Source: Chondrosia reniformis
Lineage: Eukaryota; Porifera; Demospongiae; Chondrillida; Chondrillidae
DNA: 64,000 nucleotides
Assembly: GCA_947172415.1 (NCBI GenBank)
Contig: OX359194.1
Location: 4,030,001-4,094,000, forward strand
Direction of reading: 5' to 3'
The translations under genes and the position numbers were made by a program. Positions 19,817 through 34,339 of this stretch are shown in pieces. The notes under the pieces were generated by a model, which saw only the letters and a program-made list of their open reading frames with translations, was not told the origin of the DNA and ran no database searches. The number at the start of each line of letters is the position of its first letter. Within the stretch, counting starts at the first letter, position 1.

Positions 19817-22800
19817 ACAATTAGTACAGACAACTTGTACATATAACTAGTACATAGCACAATTACACACAACTAGTACATACAACTAGTATATACAACT
19901 AGTCCGTACTACTAGTACATACAACAAGTACATACAAGTAGTACATACAACTAGTTACTACTACATTCAACTAGTACATAGAACTAGTTACTACAATTAT
20001 ATAGTAAATATAAGTAATACATACAACAATTACACAAAATTAGTACATAAAACTAGTAACTACAACAAGTAAATATAACTAGTACATACAAAAATTATGC
20101 ACAATTGGTACATACATGTAATACATATAACTACATACAACTAGTTCAAACTACTAGTAATACGTATAACTACATACCACTAGTTCAAACTATTAGTATA
20201 TAAAACTAGTAAAAACAACTAGTACATACAGCTTATACAAAAAACTAGAACATACAACTAGTTACTAGTATGTACACCTAGTATGTACAACTAGTACATT
20301 CAACAAGTACATACAACTAGCACATACAAATAGAACATTCAACTAGTGCATTCAACAAGTACATACAACTAGTACATACAACTAGTTCATACACAAATTT
20401 CACACAACTAGTACATACAAGTAGTACATATAATTACATACAACCAATTCTAAACAACTAGTACATTCAACAATTTCACACAACTAGTAAATACAACTAG
20501 TTCATATAATTGCTTAAAACTAGTACATTCAACTGGTATATACAATTAGTAAATACAGATTGTTACTAGTACCTACACCTAGAAACTACAACTAGTTCAT
20601 ACAACTATTACATATAATTAGTACATACAGCTAGTACATAAAACTAGTTCATACAACTAGTTCATATAACTAGTACATGCAACTAATGACTAGTAGATTC
20701 CACTACTACATACAATTAGTACATACAACAAGGAAATACGTCTAGTACATACAACTAGTTCTTATAACTAATGCAAAAAACTACATACTAGAACACCTAT
20801 ACAACAAGTTCATACAAGTAGTACATAAAACTAGTACATTCAACTAGTGCATAGAACTAGTACATAGAACTAGTACATTCAAGAGTACACACAAGTAGTA
20901 CATACAACTAGTTACTACTACATACAACTAATACATACAACTAGTAACTACAAATGGTAATTAAAATTAGTAAATACAAAAACAAGGAGTTCGAGTTTAA
21001 GAAACTCGTGGGGCCCTAGGCGACCCTGAGTAAACTTGAAATACTTGACTGGTTCTCATGGATATCCGGTAAATTGATTTCAGATCGACTCTTGTTGGGC
21101 GTCAATTTTTGGACAAGCTTTATGTTACATTGTTTTAGTTAGGATGGTTTTTAAGTCCATTTTGTTTGTTCAATGTTCTACCCAAAGGAAGGGAAAGCTA
21201 GAAAACGAAAGCTACCCGAGCATCCGCCATTGTTTAACAGATATATAAATGTATGTATTTACAAAACTACAAACAGGAAGCCATACGTTAACATAATTTC
21301 TGAAAACAATATAAGGGCCCTTGCGGCGTCCCAATTAGAGACAACTAGAACATACAACTAGCACATACAAATAGTACATACAACTAGTACTTACAACTAG
21401 TATATACAACTAGATCATATAACTAGTACATACAGCTAGTATATACTTACAGTTAGTGCATATAAATAGTACATACAACTAGTACATATAACTAGTACAT
21501 TCAACAATTTCACACAACTAGTAAATTCAACTAGTGAATATAACTAGTTACCAGTACATACAACTAGTGCATACAACTAGTACATATAACTAGTACATAT
21601 AGCTAGCACATACAATGAGTACATATAACTAGTACATACATCAATTTCAAACCACTAGTACATAAAACTAATATATACATGGTACTAGTACATACAACTA
21701 GTACATACATCTAGGTACTAGTACATACAACTAGTACATATAACTAATACATACAACAATTTCACACAACTAGCACATAAAACTAGTACATATTATTACA
21801 TACAACTAGTACATACAACTAGTACATACAATTAGTAAATACAGATTGTTACTAATACATACACCTGGTACGTACAACTAGTTCATACAACTGTTACATA
21901 TAACCAGTACATGCAACTACCTACTAGTACTTACAACTAGTACCTACAATTAGGACATACAACTACTACATACAACAAGTATATACAACTAGTCCCTACA
22001 ACTAGTAAATACAGATTGTTCCTAGTTCTTACACCAAGTATATACATCTGATACATACAATTATTACATACAACCAGAACATACAACTAGTACATTAATC
22101 TAGTAACTACAACTACTAAATATAACTAGTATACAAAAATACACACAACTATAACATACCAGTAGTACCTATAACTACTTTCAACTAGTACATACATCTA
22201 GTATAAAAAACTAGTACATAGAACTAGTACATACAACAAGTACATACAACTACTTACTAGTATATACAATTAGTATAGACAACTTGTACATATAACTAGT
22301 TACTGCTACATACAACTAGTACATACAACTAGTACATACAACTAGTAACTACAACTAGTAAATATAAGTAATACACAAAACAATTACACACAATTAGTAC
22401 ATACAATTAGTTCATATAACTAGTACATAAAACTAGTAACTAAAACTAGTAAATATAACTAGTACATACAAAAATTACACACAACTGGTACATACAAGTA
22501 GTACATATAACTACATACAACTAGTATATAAAACTGGTAAAAACAACTAGTACATACAGCTTATACCAAAAACTAGAACATAAAATAGGTACATACAACA
22601 AATACATACAACTAGTTATTAGTATGTACAACTAGTATTTACAACTAGTACATACAACTAGTACATAAATCTAGTATAAAAAGCTAGTACATAGAACTAG
22701 TACATACAACTAGTTACTAGTATATACAATTAGTACAGGCAACTTCTAAATATAACTAGTACATAGAACAATTACACACAACTTGTACACACAACTAGTA

Positions 22801-25800
22801 CATACAACTAGTCCATACTACTAGTACATACAACAAGTACATACAAGTAGTACATACAACTAGTTAATACTACATACAACTAGTTACTACTACATACAAC
22901 TAGTACATACAACTAGTAACTACCATTAGTAAATAAAAGTATTACACACAACAATTACACACAATTAGTACATACAATTAGTTCATATAACAAGTACATA
23001 AAACTAGTAACTTCAACTAGTAAATATAACTGGTACATACAAAAATTACACACAACTGGTACATACAAGTAGTACATATAACTACATACAACTAGTATAT
23101 AAAACTGGCAAAAACAACTAGTACATACAGCTTATACCAAAAACTAGAACATAGAATAGGTACATACAACAAATACATACAACTAGTTATTAGTATGTAC
23201 AATTAGTATTTACAACTAGTGCATACAACTAGTACATATAACTGGTACATACAGCTAGTACATAAAACTAGTGCATACAAAAAGTAGACACAACAATTAC
23301 ACACAACTAGTACATACAACTAGTCCATATAACTACATACAAATTGTCCATACAGCTAGTACTTACAACTAGTAAAAACAGATTGTTACTACTTCATAAA
23401 CCTAGTACATACAACTAATACATACAACTAGTACATACAACTAGTAAATACAACTAACTACTAGTACATACTACTAGTACATAAAAATTGTACATTCAAC
23501 GAGTACATACATCTAGTTCATAAAACTAGTACATATAACTAGTACATATAACTAATACATACAACCACTTTACACAACTAGCACATAAAACTAGTACATA
23601 TTATTACATACAACTAGTACATACAACTAGAACATACAATTAGTAAATACAGATTGTTACTAGTACATACACCTGGTACATACAACTAGTTCATACAACT
23701 GTTACATATAACCAGTACATGCAACTACCTACTAGTACTTACAACTAGTACCTACAATTAGGACATACAACTACTACATACAACAAGTATATACAACTAG
23801 TCCCTACAACTAGTAAATACAGATTGTTCCTAGTTCTTACACCAAGTATATACATCTGATACATACAATTATTACATACAACCAGAACATACAACTAGTA
23901 CATTAATCTAGTAACTACAACTACTAAATATAACTAGTATACAAAATTACACACAATTATAACATACCAGTAGTACCTATAACTACTTATAACTAGTACA
24001 TACATCTAGTATAAAAAACTAGTACATAGAACTAGTACATACAACCAGTACATACAACTACTTACTAGTATATACAATTAGTATAGACAACTTGTACATA
24101 TAACTAGTTACTGCTACATACAACTAGTACATACAACTAGTACATACAACTAGTAACTACAACTAGTAAATATAAGTAAAACACATAACAATTACACACA
24201 ATTAGTACATACAATTAGTTCATATAACTAGTACATAAAACTAGTAACTACAACAAGTAAATACATCTAGTTACTAGTACATACGAAAAATACACACAAC
24301 TAGTACATACAAGTAAAACATATAACTATATACAACTAGTTCAAACAACTAGTACATACAACTATTATATTCTGATAGTTACTAGTACATACAACTAGTT
24401 CATACAATTAGTACATACACTAGTCCATAGAGCTAGTACATGCAATTAGTACATAGAACTTATACATTAAACTATATACTACTTACAAGTAATACATATA
24501 TCCAGATAGTAGTAAATAAAACTTGTACATACAATTAGTATATACAACTAATTAATACATCTAGATACTAGTACATCCAACTTGTACATACAACTAGTAT
24601 ATGAAACTAGTAACTACAACTAGTAAATATAACTAGTACATACAAACATTGCACACAACTAGTACATACAAGTAGTACATATAACTACATTCAAGTAGTT
24701 CAAATAGCGAATACATATAACTAGTAAAAACAATTAGTATATAAAACTAGTCCATATAACTACATACAAATTTTAAATGCAGCTAGTACTTAGTATATAA
24801 ATACAGATTGGCACTCCTTCATACACCTAGTACATAGAGCTAATACATACAACTAGTATATACAACTAGTAAATACAACTAACTACTAGTAGATACTACT
24901 ATTACAAAAAAATTGTACATTCAACTAGTACATACATCTAGTTCATACAACTAGTACATATAACTAGTGCATCCACTACTTACTAGAACACATATACAAC
25001 AAGTACATACAACTAGCACATACAAGTAGAACATTCAACAAGTACATACAACAAGTACATACATCTAGTTACAAGTACATACGAAAAATACACACAACTA
25101 GTACATACAAGTAGTACATATAACTGCACACAACTAATTCAAACAACTGGTACATACAACTAGTATATTCTTATAGTTACTAGTATATACAACTAGTATA
25201 TACAATTAGTACATACACTAGTCCCTACAGCTAGTACATACACTTAGTACATATAACTAGTACATAAAACTACTTACTAGAACACATATACAACATATAC
25301 ATACAACTAGCACATACAACTAGAACATTCAACAAGTAAATACATCTAGTTACTAGTACAAACGAAAAATACATGCAACTAGTACATACAAGTAGTACAT
25401 ATAACTATATACAACTAGTTCAAACAACTAGTACATACAACTAGTATAGTCTGATAGTTACTAGTACATACAGCTAGTACATACACTTAGTACATATAAT
25501 TAGTACATACAACTACTTACTAGAACATATATACAACTAGTACATAGAACTAGTACATAGAACTAGTGCATTCAAATAGTACATACAGCTCGTATATAAA
25601 ACTAGGACATAGAACTATTTTATACAACTAGTACATACAACTAGTTACTAGTACATACAACTAGTACATACAAAAGGTACCTACAACTAATATATATAAC
25701 TAGTACATACAGTAATTACATACAACAAGTACATATAACTAGTACATGCAACTACTTACAAGTACCTACACTTAGAACATACAATTATAACATACAACTA

Positions 25801-26488
25801 GTACATATAACTAGTACAGGCAACCATTTACTAGGACATATAACTAGTATATACAACTAGTGCATATAACTAGTACATACAGCTATTTCATACAACTAGT
25901 ACATACAACTAGGACCTATAACTAGTATATACAGCTAGTACATACAATTAGTCCATAAAACTAGTAAATACATCAATTTCCTGCAACTAGTACTTAAAGC
26001 TAATACAGAGAACTAGTTCATACAACTAGTACATAAAACTAGCAACAAGTACATACGATTACTTACAACTAGTACATAAAACTAGTACATATAACTAGTA
26101 CACACAGCTAGTACCTACAACTAGTACTTATAAATAGTACATAAAACAATGTCACACAACTAGTATATACAACTAGTACATATAATTATATACATACAAC
26201 TAGTACCTACAACTAGTACACAGAATTAGTAAATACAGATTATTACTAACGCATACACTAGTATATACAATGAGTTCATACAATTATTACAAATATCCAG
26301 TACATGCAACTAATCACTAGTACTTACCACTACTACATACAGTTAGTAAATATAGTTGTTAATAGTACACACACCTAGTGCATACAACTAGTACATACAA
26401 CTAATACATATAACTAGTACATATGATAACTGCATACAACTTCTACATATAATTAGTACATATAACAATTTCACACAACTAGTACATA
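19817..26488 (-). repeat. 13-bp satellite array, reverse (block R1, middle part) with higher-order repeats
   Basis: Reverse satellite with clear long-range duplications. About 21720-22330 recurs near-identically at about 23550-24150, an offset of roughly 1.83 kb. The region 20385-20975 repeats the satellite leading up to 18424. Part of 22640-23220 recurs at 29070-29600. The recurring marker TAGTAAATACAGATTGTTAC helps to align the copies. Interrupted by the unclassified repeat at 20976-21343. No gene. Confidence 0.92.
20976..21343 (+). repeat. Unclassified interspersed repeat, full copy 2
   Basis: About 368 bp, closely similar to 18424-18783, including both hairpins. Both copies are preceded by the same satellite variants (tactactacata...taattaaaattag), so they were duplicated together with flanking satellite and did not insert independently. 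A short open stretch (about 21173-21361) is partly shared by both copies but broken in the other; no product is recognised. Confidence 0.82.
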
Positions 26489-26730
26489 CAAGGATTCACA
26501 GAAGATCAAGATAAAGAAAAAGACAAAGACTCCCAGGATCACTGATGAAGGGTGGAATTCCCAGAAACGGCTGTCTGACCCAGTGGAGAAGAAGATGAAA
26601 GAAGGGAAAAGAAGGAAGAAAAGACTCCTGTATCTTCATCTAAAGCTCTCTTTAGGTTTAGTTCCCCTATAGGCTCTTTTTACAGAATAGCCATATAGCA
26701 TCTAGGAAAATGGTATATTAGATTTTTCAT
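26489..26730 (+). mobile_element. 242-bp hammerhead-bearing unit, copy 2
   Basis: Same length and ends as 19575-19816, with very few differences. The satellite flanks differ from those of copy 1 beyond the immediate unit, yet the junction falls at the same register (gtacat|acaactag). Confidence 0.75.
26536..26580 (+). ncRNA. Hammerhead-like ribozyme motif, copy 2
   Basis: Same core as copy 1: CTGATGA at 26542-26548, GAAA at 26564-26567 and a GTC triplet. No core difference from copy 1 is seen. Confidence 0.5.
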
Positions 26731-27413
26731 ACAACTAGTACATATAATTACAAACAACTAGTACATACAACAAGTACATACAATATTAAAATAAAGATTG
26801 TTACCAGTACATACATCTAGTACATACAACTAGTTCGTACAACTATTACGTATAATAGTTGCTAGTACATATAACTAGTACATGGAACTAGTACATAGAA
26901 CTAGTAGTTACAAATTGTTACTAGTACTTACACCTAGTACATATAACTAGTACATACAACAATTTCACACAAGTAGTAAATACAACTGGGAAATACAATT
27001 AGTACATACAACTATGTACTAATACATACAACTACTACATTCAACTAGTAAATACAGAGAGTTACTAGTAGATACACCTATTATATACAGCCAGTACACA
27101 CAACTAGTACATATAACTAGTTCATACAACAAGTATATACAAGAAGTACATACAAATAGTACATATAATTAGAACATGCAACTTTTACTAGTTCATTCAA
27201 CTACTACATACAATTAGAACATCCAACTAATACATGTATCTAGTACATGCAAATAGTACATAAAATTAGTGCATACAACTACATACTAGAACACATATAC
27301 AACAAGTATATACAACTAACGACTAGTATATACAACTAGTATATGCAACAAGCTACTAGTATATACAACTAGTACTTAAAACTAGTACGTACAACAATTA
27401 CACACTACTAGTA

Positions 27414-27854
27414 CAGTGTAACCCGGATAATCTGCCCCCGCTTAATAACGCACAACCCCCCAATCGGTCTGAGTTCCTATTAAACGAATTCATTTACATA
27501 CTAGAAGTATATATGTAATCTACCAACCGCCAAATCCACCATCCGCCATTATATTCTTGCCTCAATTGTACATTTATAGGTGTTTTCCACCTTTGTAATC
27601 CGCCGCTTTCATCAACATTTTAATCGTACAAAATAAATCTTAGAGATTACCTCTAAGCGTTCCAAAACTGACTTGAAAATTGCTCGATATGTGACTGTAA
27701 GAGGAAGAATTCGACGGCAACGCAAAAGCAAATATCGTTCATCGTTTTATTTAGCTGGTTATAATTAATGACGATATTTGGCTAATCCACTAAACTCAAT
27801 ATTCTGCCAAAAAAGTGCTTGAACGAATTGTGGCGGATTTTCCCAGTTACACTG
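27414..27854. mobile_element. MITE, pogo/Tc1-mariner-like, copy 2
   Basis: 441 bp with terminal inverted repeats starting CAGTGTAACCCGGATAATC and TA on both sides (27412-27413, 27855-27856). Internal sequence matches copy 1 with small indels, and the flanking satellite matches on both sides, so one transposition followed by block duplication explains both copies. Confidence 0.85.
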
Positions 27855-30805
27855 TACATATAAGTTCATACAACTAGTACATAAAACTATTACATATAAC
27901 TAGTTCATACATCTATTGCACACACTAGTACACACAACAAGTACATATATTTAACCATATACAACTAGTACATACAACTAGTAAATACAACAAGTAGAGA
28001 CAACTGGTACATAAAATTTGGTATATACTACCAGTACATACAACAATGTAATACTTACAACTAGTACTACAACTAGGACATAGTACTAGTACATATAACC
28101 TGTATATATAACTAGTACATACAAATACTACATACAAATGGTCCATACAAGAAGTACATAGAACTAATTAATATTATATAGAACTAGTACACACAACTGC
28201 TAATTGCAACTAGTAAATATATTTAGTAGATACAAAAATTACACACACCTAGTACTTTCAACTAGTACATACAACTAGTACATACAAATAGTTCATAAAA
28301 CTAGTAAATATAACTGGTACATACAACTCCATAATAGTACATACAACTAGTACATTCAACTAGTACAAACAACTAGTACATATAACTAGTACAAACAGCT
28401 AGTACATACAACTAGTACATACAATTAGTAAATACAGATTGTTACTAGTACATACACCTGGTACATACAACTAGTTCATACAACTGTTACATATAACCAG
28501 TACATGTAACTACTCACTAGTACTTAGGACATACAACTACTACATACAACAAGTACATACAACTAGTCCCTACAACTAGTAAATACAGATTGTTACTAGT
28601 TCTTCCACCTAAAATATACATCTGATACATACAATTATTACATACAACTAGTACATACAACTAGTACATGAAACAAGTATATATAACTAGTACATACCAC
28701 AATTTCACACAAATAGTAAATACAACTAGTACATATAATTACTTACAACTAGTACATACAACTTGTTAATACAATTAGTAAATACAGATTGTTACTAGTA
28801 CATACACCTAGTCCATACAACTAGTACATACAACTAGTACATATAACTAGTACATGCAAGTACTTACTAGTACTTACATCTAGCACATACAGTTACTACA
28901 TACAACTACTACATATAACTAGTACATAAAATAATTACAAACAACTGGTATATGCATACAACTATTACATATAACTACATACAACTAGTGCAAACAACTA
29001 GTACATACAACCAGAACATACATCCAGTTACTAGTACATACAACCAGAACATACCAGTAGTACCTATAACTACATACAACTAGTACATAAATCTAGTATA
29101 AAAAGCTAGTACATAGAACTAGTACATACAACTAGTTACTAGTATATACAATTAGTACAGGCAACTTCTAAATATAACTAGTACATAGAACAATTACACA
29201 CAACTTGTACACACAACTAGTACATACAACTAGTCCATACTACTAGTGCATACAACAAGTACATACAAGTAGTACATACAACTAGTTAATACTACATACA
29301 ACTAGTACATACAACTAGTAACTACAACTAGTAAATAAAAGTAATACACACAACAGTTACACACAATTAGTACATACAATTAGTTCATATAACTAGTACA
29401 TACAAAAATTACACACAACTGGTACATACAAGTAGTACATATAACTACATACAACTAGTATATAAAACTGGTAAAAACAACTAGTACATACAACTTATAC
29501 CAAAAACTAGTACATTGAATAGGTACATACAACAAATACATACAACTAGTTATTAGTATGTACAATTAGTATTTACAACTAGTACATACAACTAGTAAAT
29601 ACAACTAACTACTAGTCCATACTACTAGTACATAAAATTTGTACATTCAACGAGTACATGCATCTAGTTCATAAAACTAGTACATATAACTGGTGCATCC
29701 AACCACTTACTAGAACACATATACAACAAGTACATACAACTAGCACATACAACTAGAACATTCAACAAGTATATACATCTAGTTACTAGTACATACGAAA
29801 AATACACACAACTAGTACATACAAGTAGTACATATAACTACATACAACTAGTTCCAACAACTAGTACATACAACTAGTATATTCTGATAGTTACTAGTAC
29901 ATACAACTAGTACATACAATTAGTACATACATTAGTCCATACACTAGTAGTAGTACATAAAACTACTTACTAGAACATAAATACAACTAGTACATAGAAC
30001 TAGTCCATACAACTAGTACATACAACTAGTACAAAAAACTAATGCATACATGTAGATACTAGTACATTAAACTTGTACACACTTCTAATATATACAACTG
30101 ATACATACATCTAGAACTAGTATATACAACTTATACATACAACGAGTACATAAAACTAGTAACTACATCTAGTAAATATAACTAGTACATACTAAAATAA
30201 CACCCAACTAGTACATACAAGTAGTACATCTAACTACATTCCACTAGTTCAAACAACTAGTACATAAAACTAGTAAACAAAATTAGGACATACAGCTTAT
30301 ATATAAAACTAGTACATAGAACTAGTACATTGAACTTGTACATACAACTAATACATACAACTAGTTACTAGTATGTATATACAACTAGTGCATACAACTA
30401 GTACATACAACTAGTACATATAACTGGTACATACAGCTAGAACATACAACTAGTACATATAACAAGTAGATACAACAATTACACACAACTAGTACAAACC
30501 ACTAGTCCATATAACTACATACAAATTGTCCATACAGCTAGTTTTTAAAACTAGAAAATACAGATTGTTAGTACTTCATACACCTAGTACATACAACTAA
30601 TACATACAACTAGTACATACAACTAGTAAATTCAACCAACTACTAGTACATACAACTAGTAAATTCAACTAACTACTAGTACATACAACTACTACATAAC
30701 ATTAATTCATACAACTAGTAAATACATCTAGTACATACAACTAGTACATATAACTAGTGCACACAATCAGTACATTCAACTAATAAATACAACAAGCATA
30801 TACAT

Positions 30806-30883
30806 CTAGACGCTCCCAAAGTCGAAAGATGAACCGTTACAAAGATAAGTTCGACGCAGTTAGAAGAAATCCTTATTCCATCA
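30806..30883 (+). mobile_element. Solo terminal fragment of a Penelope-like element
   Basis: About 78 bp beginning ctagacgctcccaaag and ending near ccttattccat, nearly identical to the outer end of the PLE fragment at 34978-35054. No other part of the element is present. Confidence 0.75.
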
Positions 30884-33162
30884 CATACATCTAGTTACTA
30901 GTATATACAACTAGTACATAATAAAAGTAACTTAAACTAGTAAATATAATTAGTGCTTACAAAAAATACACACAACTAGTACATACATGTAGTACATACA
31001 ACTAAATACAACTAATTCAAACAACTAATACATACAACTAGTATATACTTAAAGTTACTAGTACATATAACTAGTACATACAACTTCTGCCTACAACTAG
31101 TACATAAAACTAGTACTCAGAACAAGTACATACAACTATTACATGCAACTACCTACCAGAACATACAACTAGCACATAAAACTAGTACAGATAAGTACAT
31201 ACAACTAGTATATATAACTAGTATATACAACTAGTATATACATACAATTAGTACACAAATAGTACATACATCTAGTAATTGCAACTATATATTACATACA
31301 ACTAGTACTACAACTAGGACAGAGAACTAGTACATACAAATAGCTACATTAAAGTAGAACTAACAACTAGTACATACAACAAGTACTTATACATAGTACC
31401 TACTATAACTAGTACTAGAACCTACAACAAGTACTTACAGTTAACACACACAACTAGTGCAGGTAACTAGTACTTACAACTGGTACATACAACTAGTACA
31501 TATAACTAGTACACACAACTACTAAATATACCCAGTACAAAAACATACATAAAAATAGTACATACAACTAGTACATACAACTAGTACATACAAAACATAC
31601 ATACAACTAGTACATACATCTAGTTCATAGAACGAGTACATAATACTAGAACATACAACTTGCATAAACAACTAATACATAGCTTCTACATACAACTAGT
31701 ACCTACAACTAGTTCATACAACTAGTACATACCATTACTACATCTAAGTACTACATCCAAATACTACATACAACCAGTAATTACAACTAGTAAATATAAC
31801 TAATACAAGTACCTACAACTAGTATATACAACTAGTACATTAAAGGAGTACTAGCAACTAGTATATACATCTGGTACTTACAACTACTACATATAACCAG
31901 TATATACACATATAACTAGTACATAAAAATATTACATACACCTAGTATATACAACTAGTACATAGGAAACGTATATACAACTAGTACATACAACTAGTAA
32001 ATACAACTAGAAACCAGTACATACAACTACTACAGAGCTAGTACATACAACTACTCCATCCAACTACTGCATTCAACCAGTACCTACAACTAGTAAATAT
32101 AACTAGTACAAGTACATCCAACTAGTTCATACAACTAGTACATGCAATTAGCACATATAATTAGTACATACAACTAGTACATACAACTGGTACGTTAAGG
32201 TAGCATCAAAAACTAGTACTTACAATTAGTACCTACATAGTACCTACTACAACTAGTACTAGAACCTACAACTAGTACATAAAGCTAGCACATTCAACTA
32301 ATACAGGCAACTAGTACATACAACTAGTATGTACAGCTAGTGCATACAACTAGTATATATAACTAGTACAGCCAACTAGTACATTCAACTAGTATCTAGT
32401 ACATACAACTAATACCTACCTAGTACCTAGTATAACTAGTACAAAAACCTACAACTAGTTCATACAACTAGTATATACAACTAGTATTTAAACTAGTACA
32501 CACAAGTAGTATATACAACTACTATGCACAACTAGTACATACAACTAGAAACTGGTACAAATAACTAGTACATAAAATGAGTACATAAACCTAGTATATA
32601 CAAATACTACAGAAACAAGAAACTACTACATACAACTAGTACATAGCTAGCACATACAACTAATATATATATACATACAAATAATACATACAATTAATAC
32701 ATACAACTATTATATACAACTAGTACATAAAAGTAGTTCAAACACCTAGGACATATAACTAGTGCACACACCTACTACACTAGTACATACATATATAAAT
32801 AGTACATATAAATAGTACATACAACTAGTACATACAGCGAGTGCATAAAACTAGGACATACAACTAGCACACACAATTAGTACATACAATTAATTCAAAC
32901 AACTACTACATACAACTACCACATACAACTAGTCCTTACAACTTGTAAATAAAGCTAGTACGTACAACTATTACATAGAACTAGTTCATAAAACTGGTAC
33001 ATACAACTAGTACATTCAACTAGTATCTAGTACATACAACTAATACCTACCTAGTACCTAGTAAAACTAGTACATAAACCTACAACTAGTTCATACAACT
33101 AGTACATACAACTAGTACTTAAAACTAGTACCTACAAGTAGTATATATAACTACTACGCACA

Positions 33163-33168
33163 ACTAGT
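33163..33168. other. Satellite orientation switch, reverse to forward, inside ACTAGT
   Basis: The sequence reads cgcacaACTAGTtatatgtgg: reverse units run up to the palindrome and forward units run away from it with no spacer. The ACTAGT is shared by both orientations. Confidence 0.9.
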
Positions 33169-34339
33169 TATATGTGGTAGTTGTGTGTTCTATTTATATG
33201 TACTAGTTGTGTGTACTAGGTGTATATACTAGTTGCTTGTACTAGGTGTATGTATTAGTTGTTTGTAATTGTTGTGTGTACTAGTTTTATATACAAGTTT
33301 TAGTTACTAGTTGTATGTACTAGTTGTAGGGACTAGTTGTATGTACTTGTTGATTGTACTAGTTATATATACTAATTGTATGTACTGGTAACAAGTTGTA
33401 TGTACTAGTTTAATGTTCAAGTATTATGATCTAGTTGTATGTACTAGAACTGGCTTCATTTACTAGTTGTAGGTACTAGTTGAATGTACTAGTACAAGTT
33501 ATATTTACTATTTTTAGGTACTAGTTGGAGGTACCAGGTATATGTACTAGTTATATGTACTAGTTGTATGTACTATTTATATGTACTAGTGATATGTGTA
33601 TGTACTAAGTATATGTACTAGTTGTATGTACTAGTTATATGTTCCAGTTGTATTTATTAGCTCTACGTACTATATAGTTATAGGTTCTAGAACTAGCAAT
33701 ACTAGTTAAGTAAGGGTTGTATGTACTAGTTGTTTGTAATAGTTGTATGTACTAGTTATATGTACTAGTTGTGTGTACTAGTTGTATGGACTACTTGTTT
33801 GTCCTAGTTGCATGTACAAGGTTTATGTACTAGTTGTATGTACTAATGGTATGTAGCAGTTTTCTGTACTAATTGTATGTACTAGTTGTATATGCTAGTA
33901 ATCTACTATATACTATTGCCAGGGTTAGGGTTAGAGTTAGGCACATTCTAGTTTTATGGAATCGTTTATGCACTAGTTCTATGCCCTAGTTGTAGAACTA
34001 GTTGTATGTACTAATTATATGTACTAGTTGTATGTACTAGTCGTATGTACTAGTCGTCTGTACTAGTTGTTAGATGTAGTTGTATGTACTACTTATATGT
34101 ATTAGTAATATGTGTATGTTCTAGTTATATGCGGTAGTTGTATGTTCTAGTTGTATGTACTAGTTGTATGTACTAATTGTATGTACTACTTCTATTTACA
34201 AGTTGCATGTACTTGTAACTGTTTGTGTGTACTAGTTGTATGTACTAGTTGAATGTACGATTAACTAGTTGTATGTAGTAGTTTTATGTACTAGTAACCA
34301 ATTGTATGTATTAGTAGTATTTACTAGTTGCATGTAGTC
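33169..34339 (+). repeat. 13-bp satellite array, forward (start of block F2)
   Basis: Forward satellite. Contains one unusual non-satellite patch at about 33915-33945 (see separate entry). No gene. Confidence 0.92.
33917..33940 (+). repeat. Short telomere-like TTAGGG patch
   Basis: Reads ccagggttagggttagag followed by ttagg: two perfect GGGTTA units and one variant. Too short to call a telomeric array; possibly a chance patch or a trace of end repair. Confidence 0.35.

Larger units (their letters stand above)
26731..33165 (-). repeat. 13-bp satellite array, reverse (block R1, last part)
   Basis: Reverse satellite interrupted by MITE copy 2 (27414-27854) and a short PLE terminal fragment (30806-30883). 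About 28400-28640 repeats the higher-order segment seen at 19150, 21830 and 23640; 29070-29600 repeats 22640-23220. Towards the right end the composition changes to units carrying the cctagtacctagtataactag variant (from about 32220). No gene. Confidence 0.92.

Noticed and set aside
17160-28146. Short Cys/Tyr/Leu-rich ORFs in satellite (17160-17366 and 27925-28146 minus)
   Set aside because: The protein is the 13-bp repeat translated (VVCTS...MYVL patterns); any stop-free stretch of the array gives this. No gene evidence.
15690-33160. CRISPR-like array
   Set aside because: Repeats are 13 bp, adjacent and degenerate, with no unique spacers and no cas genes; the setting is eukaryotic.
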